DNA of 48,614 nt from Actinomycetota bacterium (GTDB taxonomy: Bacteria > Actinomycetota > Thermoleophilia > Gaiellales > Gaiellaceae): positions 1 through 48,614 of the forward strand of contig VAXH01000061.1 of the NCBI GenBank assembly GCA_005883955.1. The letters run 5' to 3'. The translations under genes were made by a program, and so were the position numbers. Position 1 is the first letter of the stretch, and each line of letters starts with the position of its first letter. Shown one piece after another: positions 47,358 through 48,614 of this stretch. The notes below the pieces were generated by a model. The model saw nothing but the letters and a program-made list of their open reading frames with translations. It made no database searches and was not told the DNA's origin.

Positions 47358-48287
47358 GTGAACTGGAGCCTCTTCTTCGGCGAGCTGGTCAGCGGATTGA
47401 CGCTCGGGAGCATCTACGCGCTGATCGCGCTGGGCTACACGATGGTGTACGGAATCCTGAAGCTCCTGAACTTCGCCCACGGAGACGTCTACATGGTCGG
47501 GGCGTTCATCGGCTTCTTCATACTCCAGTGGTTGGGCGGGCCGCTGAAGCCCGTGGTGACCGGTTGGCTCGCGGTCGCGATCATGTTCGCCGTTGCGATG
47601 ATCGGCTGCGGTGCTCTCGGCGTCGGGATCGAGCGCTTCGCATACCGGCCTTTACGAAATGCACCGCGGATCGCTCCGCTGATCAGCGCCCTCGGCGTCT
47701 CGATCTTCCTCCAGAACAGCGCGCTCCTGCTTTGGGGTCCGCAATTCCGGGACTACGACACGTTCGACCTGGTCGGGGTCAAGAGCTACCACATCGGCCA
47801 GAACTTCTTCATCTCCAACATCCAGATCCTCACGATCTCCGTGTCGATCGGACTGACGATCGCGCTGACGCTCATCGTCTCCCGCACGCGGACTGGTAAG
47901 GCGATGCGGGCGACCTCGTTCGATCGCGACGCGGCCGAGATGATGGGGATCAGCATCGACCGCGTGATCTCGTTCACGTTCTTCCTCGGGTCGGCGCTCG
48001 CGGCCGCAGGCGGGATCATGTTTGGGCTCGTCTTCGGCCAGATCTTTTCGCTGATGGGCTTCACCGCCGGGCTGAAGGGCTTCACCGCCGCCGTCGTCGG
48101 GGGGATCGGCAGCATTCCCGGCGCCGTGGTCGGCGGGTTCCTGATCGGTCTCTTGGAAGCCTTCGCCACGGGCTACCTCCCGGGCGGGTCGGTCTACGCA
48201 AACCTCTACGTCTTCGCGCTACTCATCGTCATGTTCCTCATCCGGCCGTCGGGTCTGCTCGGCTCGCCCGTGATCCAGAAAGTATGA
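47358..48287 (+). CDS. LivH-type ABC permease
   Basis: 309 residues from GTG 47358 (a C-tract precedes it; no ribosome site). Eight or so membrane segments: LVSGLTLGSIYALIALGYTMVYGILKLLNFAHGDVYMVGAFIGFF is the LivH signature, MMGISIDRVISFTFFLGSALAAAGGIMFGLVFG contains the EAA-like loop, VVGGIGSIPGAVVGGFLIGLLEAF the end. It forms the importer channel with the next gene. Its stop overlaps the start of livM (ATGA). Confidence 0.93.
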   Translation: MNWSLFFGELVSGLTLGSIYALIALGYTMVYGILKLLNFAHGDVYMVGAFIGFFILQWLGGPLKPVVTGWLAVAIMFAVAMIGCGALGVGIERFAYRPLRNAPRIAPLISALGVSIFLQNSALLLWGPQFRDYDTFDLVGVKSYHIGQNFFISNIQILTISVSIGLTIALTLIVSRTRTGKAMRATSFDRDAAEMMGISIDRVISFTFFLGSALAAAGGIMFGLVFGQIFSLMGFTAGLKGFTAAVVGGIGSIPGAVVGGFLIGLLEAFATGYLPGGSVYANLYVFALLIVMFLIRPSGLLGSPVIQKV

Positions 48288-48614
48288 GCTCGCTGGGCGG
48301 CGGACAGCCGGGCGAGGGTGGGCTGCCGCCGGCAGCTCCGGAAGTCGAACCCGCCGATCAGGCGCAGGTCGGGACCGACGAGTGGGTTGCGCGGGTCGAC
48401 GAGCGGCGCGCTGCACAGAAAGGCCTCAGCGGCGTCGTCGTCCGGGGCTGGGAGCGACTGCCCGCCCCCGCACGCTTGATCGTCTTGCTCGGGCCGTTCG
48501 CGATCTTCCCCTTCATCACGAACGAGGGCAATCTCTACCGCTACGGATTGCTGACGCTCATCTACGCCCTGCTGGCAATGGGCTTGAACGTCGTCGTCGG
48601 CTTCGCCGGACTGC
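48284..48614 (+). CDS. LivM-type ABC permease, N-terminal fragment
   Basis: Starts at ATG 48284 within the LivH stop and runs off the window. An unusually long hydrophilic N-terminus (about 65 residues, acidic/Pro-rich) precedes the membrane part GPFAIFPFITNEGNLYRYGLLTLIYALLAMGLNVVVGFAGL, the standard LivM opening. ATPase genes livG/livF are expected downstream but lie outside. Confidence 0.9.
   Translation, partial: MSSLGGGQPGEGGLPPAAPEVEPADQAQVGTDEWVARVDERRAAQKGLSGVVVRGWERLPAPARLIVLLGPFAIFPFITNEGNLYRYGLLTLIYALLAMGLNVVVGFAGL

Noticed and set aside
1-48614. CRISPR arrays, tRNA, rRNA, insertion sequences, integrase or phage genes
   Set aside because: No regularly spaced repeats, cloverleaf-like stretches, transposase motifs or terminal repeats were seen while reading both strands; a computed scan (tRNAscan, ISfinder) could still find weak ones.

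Overview
The window is about 48.6 kb of GC-rich bacterial DNA. Long G/C-biased ORFs, frequent GTG and TTG starts, an F420-type luciferase-like oxidoreductase, PASTA and Asp-box secreted proteins, and several promoters that appear to give leaderless mRNAs suggest a soil or sediment Actinomycetota, most likely in the Thermoleophilia (Gaiellales/Solirubrobacterales). That placement is inference; no rRNA or marker gene is present. I see no tRNA, rRNA, CRISPR array, intact insertion sequence or phage gene.

Region 1 (1-13.7 kb) is membrane export and stress regulation. It holds the end of an ABC exporter, a DHA2-type MFS pump, a two-component system (response regulator, histidine kinase) coupled to a duplicated secreted protein, an MFS pump with its MarR repressor and a perfect operator palindrome, a five-PASTA membrane protein, and two tandem MarR genes divergent from a DrrAB-like ABC exporter with two permeases.

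Region 2 (13.7-25.4 kb) is a mixture of surface proteins and small cassettes. It holds a collagen-like/lamin-tail secreted protein, an MFS permease fused to a cyclic-nucleotide-binding domain, an acidic microprotein, a COG4315 protein, a divergent pair of secreted Asp-box (sialidase-fold) proteins, and a sulfur operon (ArsR-rhodanese, persulfide-dioxygenase-like MBL protein, MFS). A scar of broken genes follows: a half DUF1059 gene and a cyclase-ATPase regulator with its middle deleted.

Region 3 (25.4-35.2 kb, plus strand) is one tightly overlapped catabolic operon: molybdenum hydroxylase (M, S, L, G subunits), LLM flavin oxidoreductase, M20 amidohydrolase, FAA-family hydrolase, M24 hydrolase and an HMGL-type aldolase/synthase. 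Region 4 (35.2-38.8 kb) is a patch of small genes and frameshifted remnants. Region 5 (38.8-45.3 kb, minus strand) is a second overlapped operon: aldo/keto reductase, ornithine-cyclodeaminase-like, threonine-dehydratase-like, two ketopantoate-reductase-like enzymes, a metal-site-degenerate M24 protein and a methyltransferase. It partly resembles ectoine-utilisation eutBCD sets. Divergent from it (45.3-48.6 kb) are a bicupin and a branched-chain-amino-acid-type ABC importer (binding protein, LivH-like, partial LivM-like), with a strong terminator after the binding-protein gene.

The most unusual observation is a 90-bp cassette present twice (26239-26328 plus, 44233-44322 minus; about 79% identical by my alignment). 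In both operons it exactly fills the 82-nt gap between two catabolic genes, and in both it reads as a 29-codon ORF whose start overlaps the upstream stop and whose stop overlaps the downstream start. Whether it is a translated microprotein or an RNA/translation-coupling element cannot be decided from two copies.
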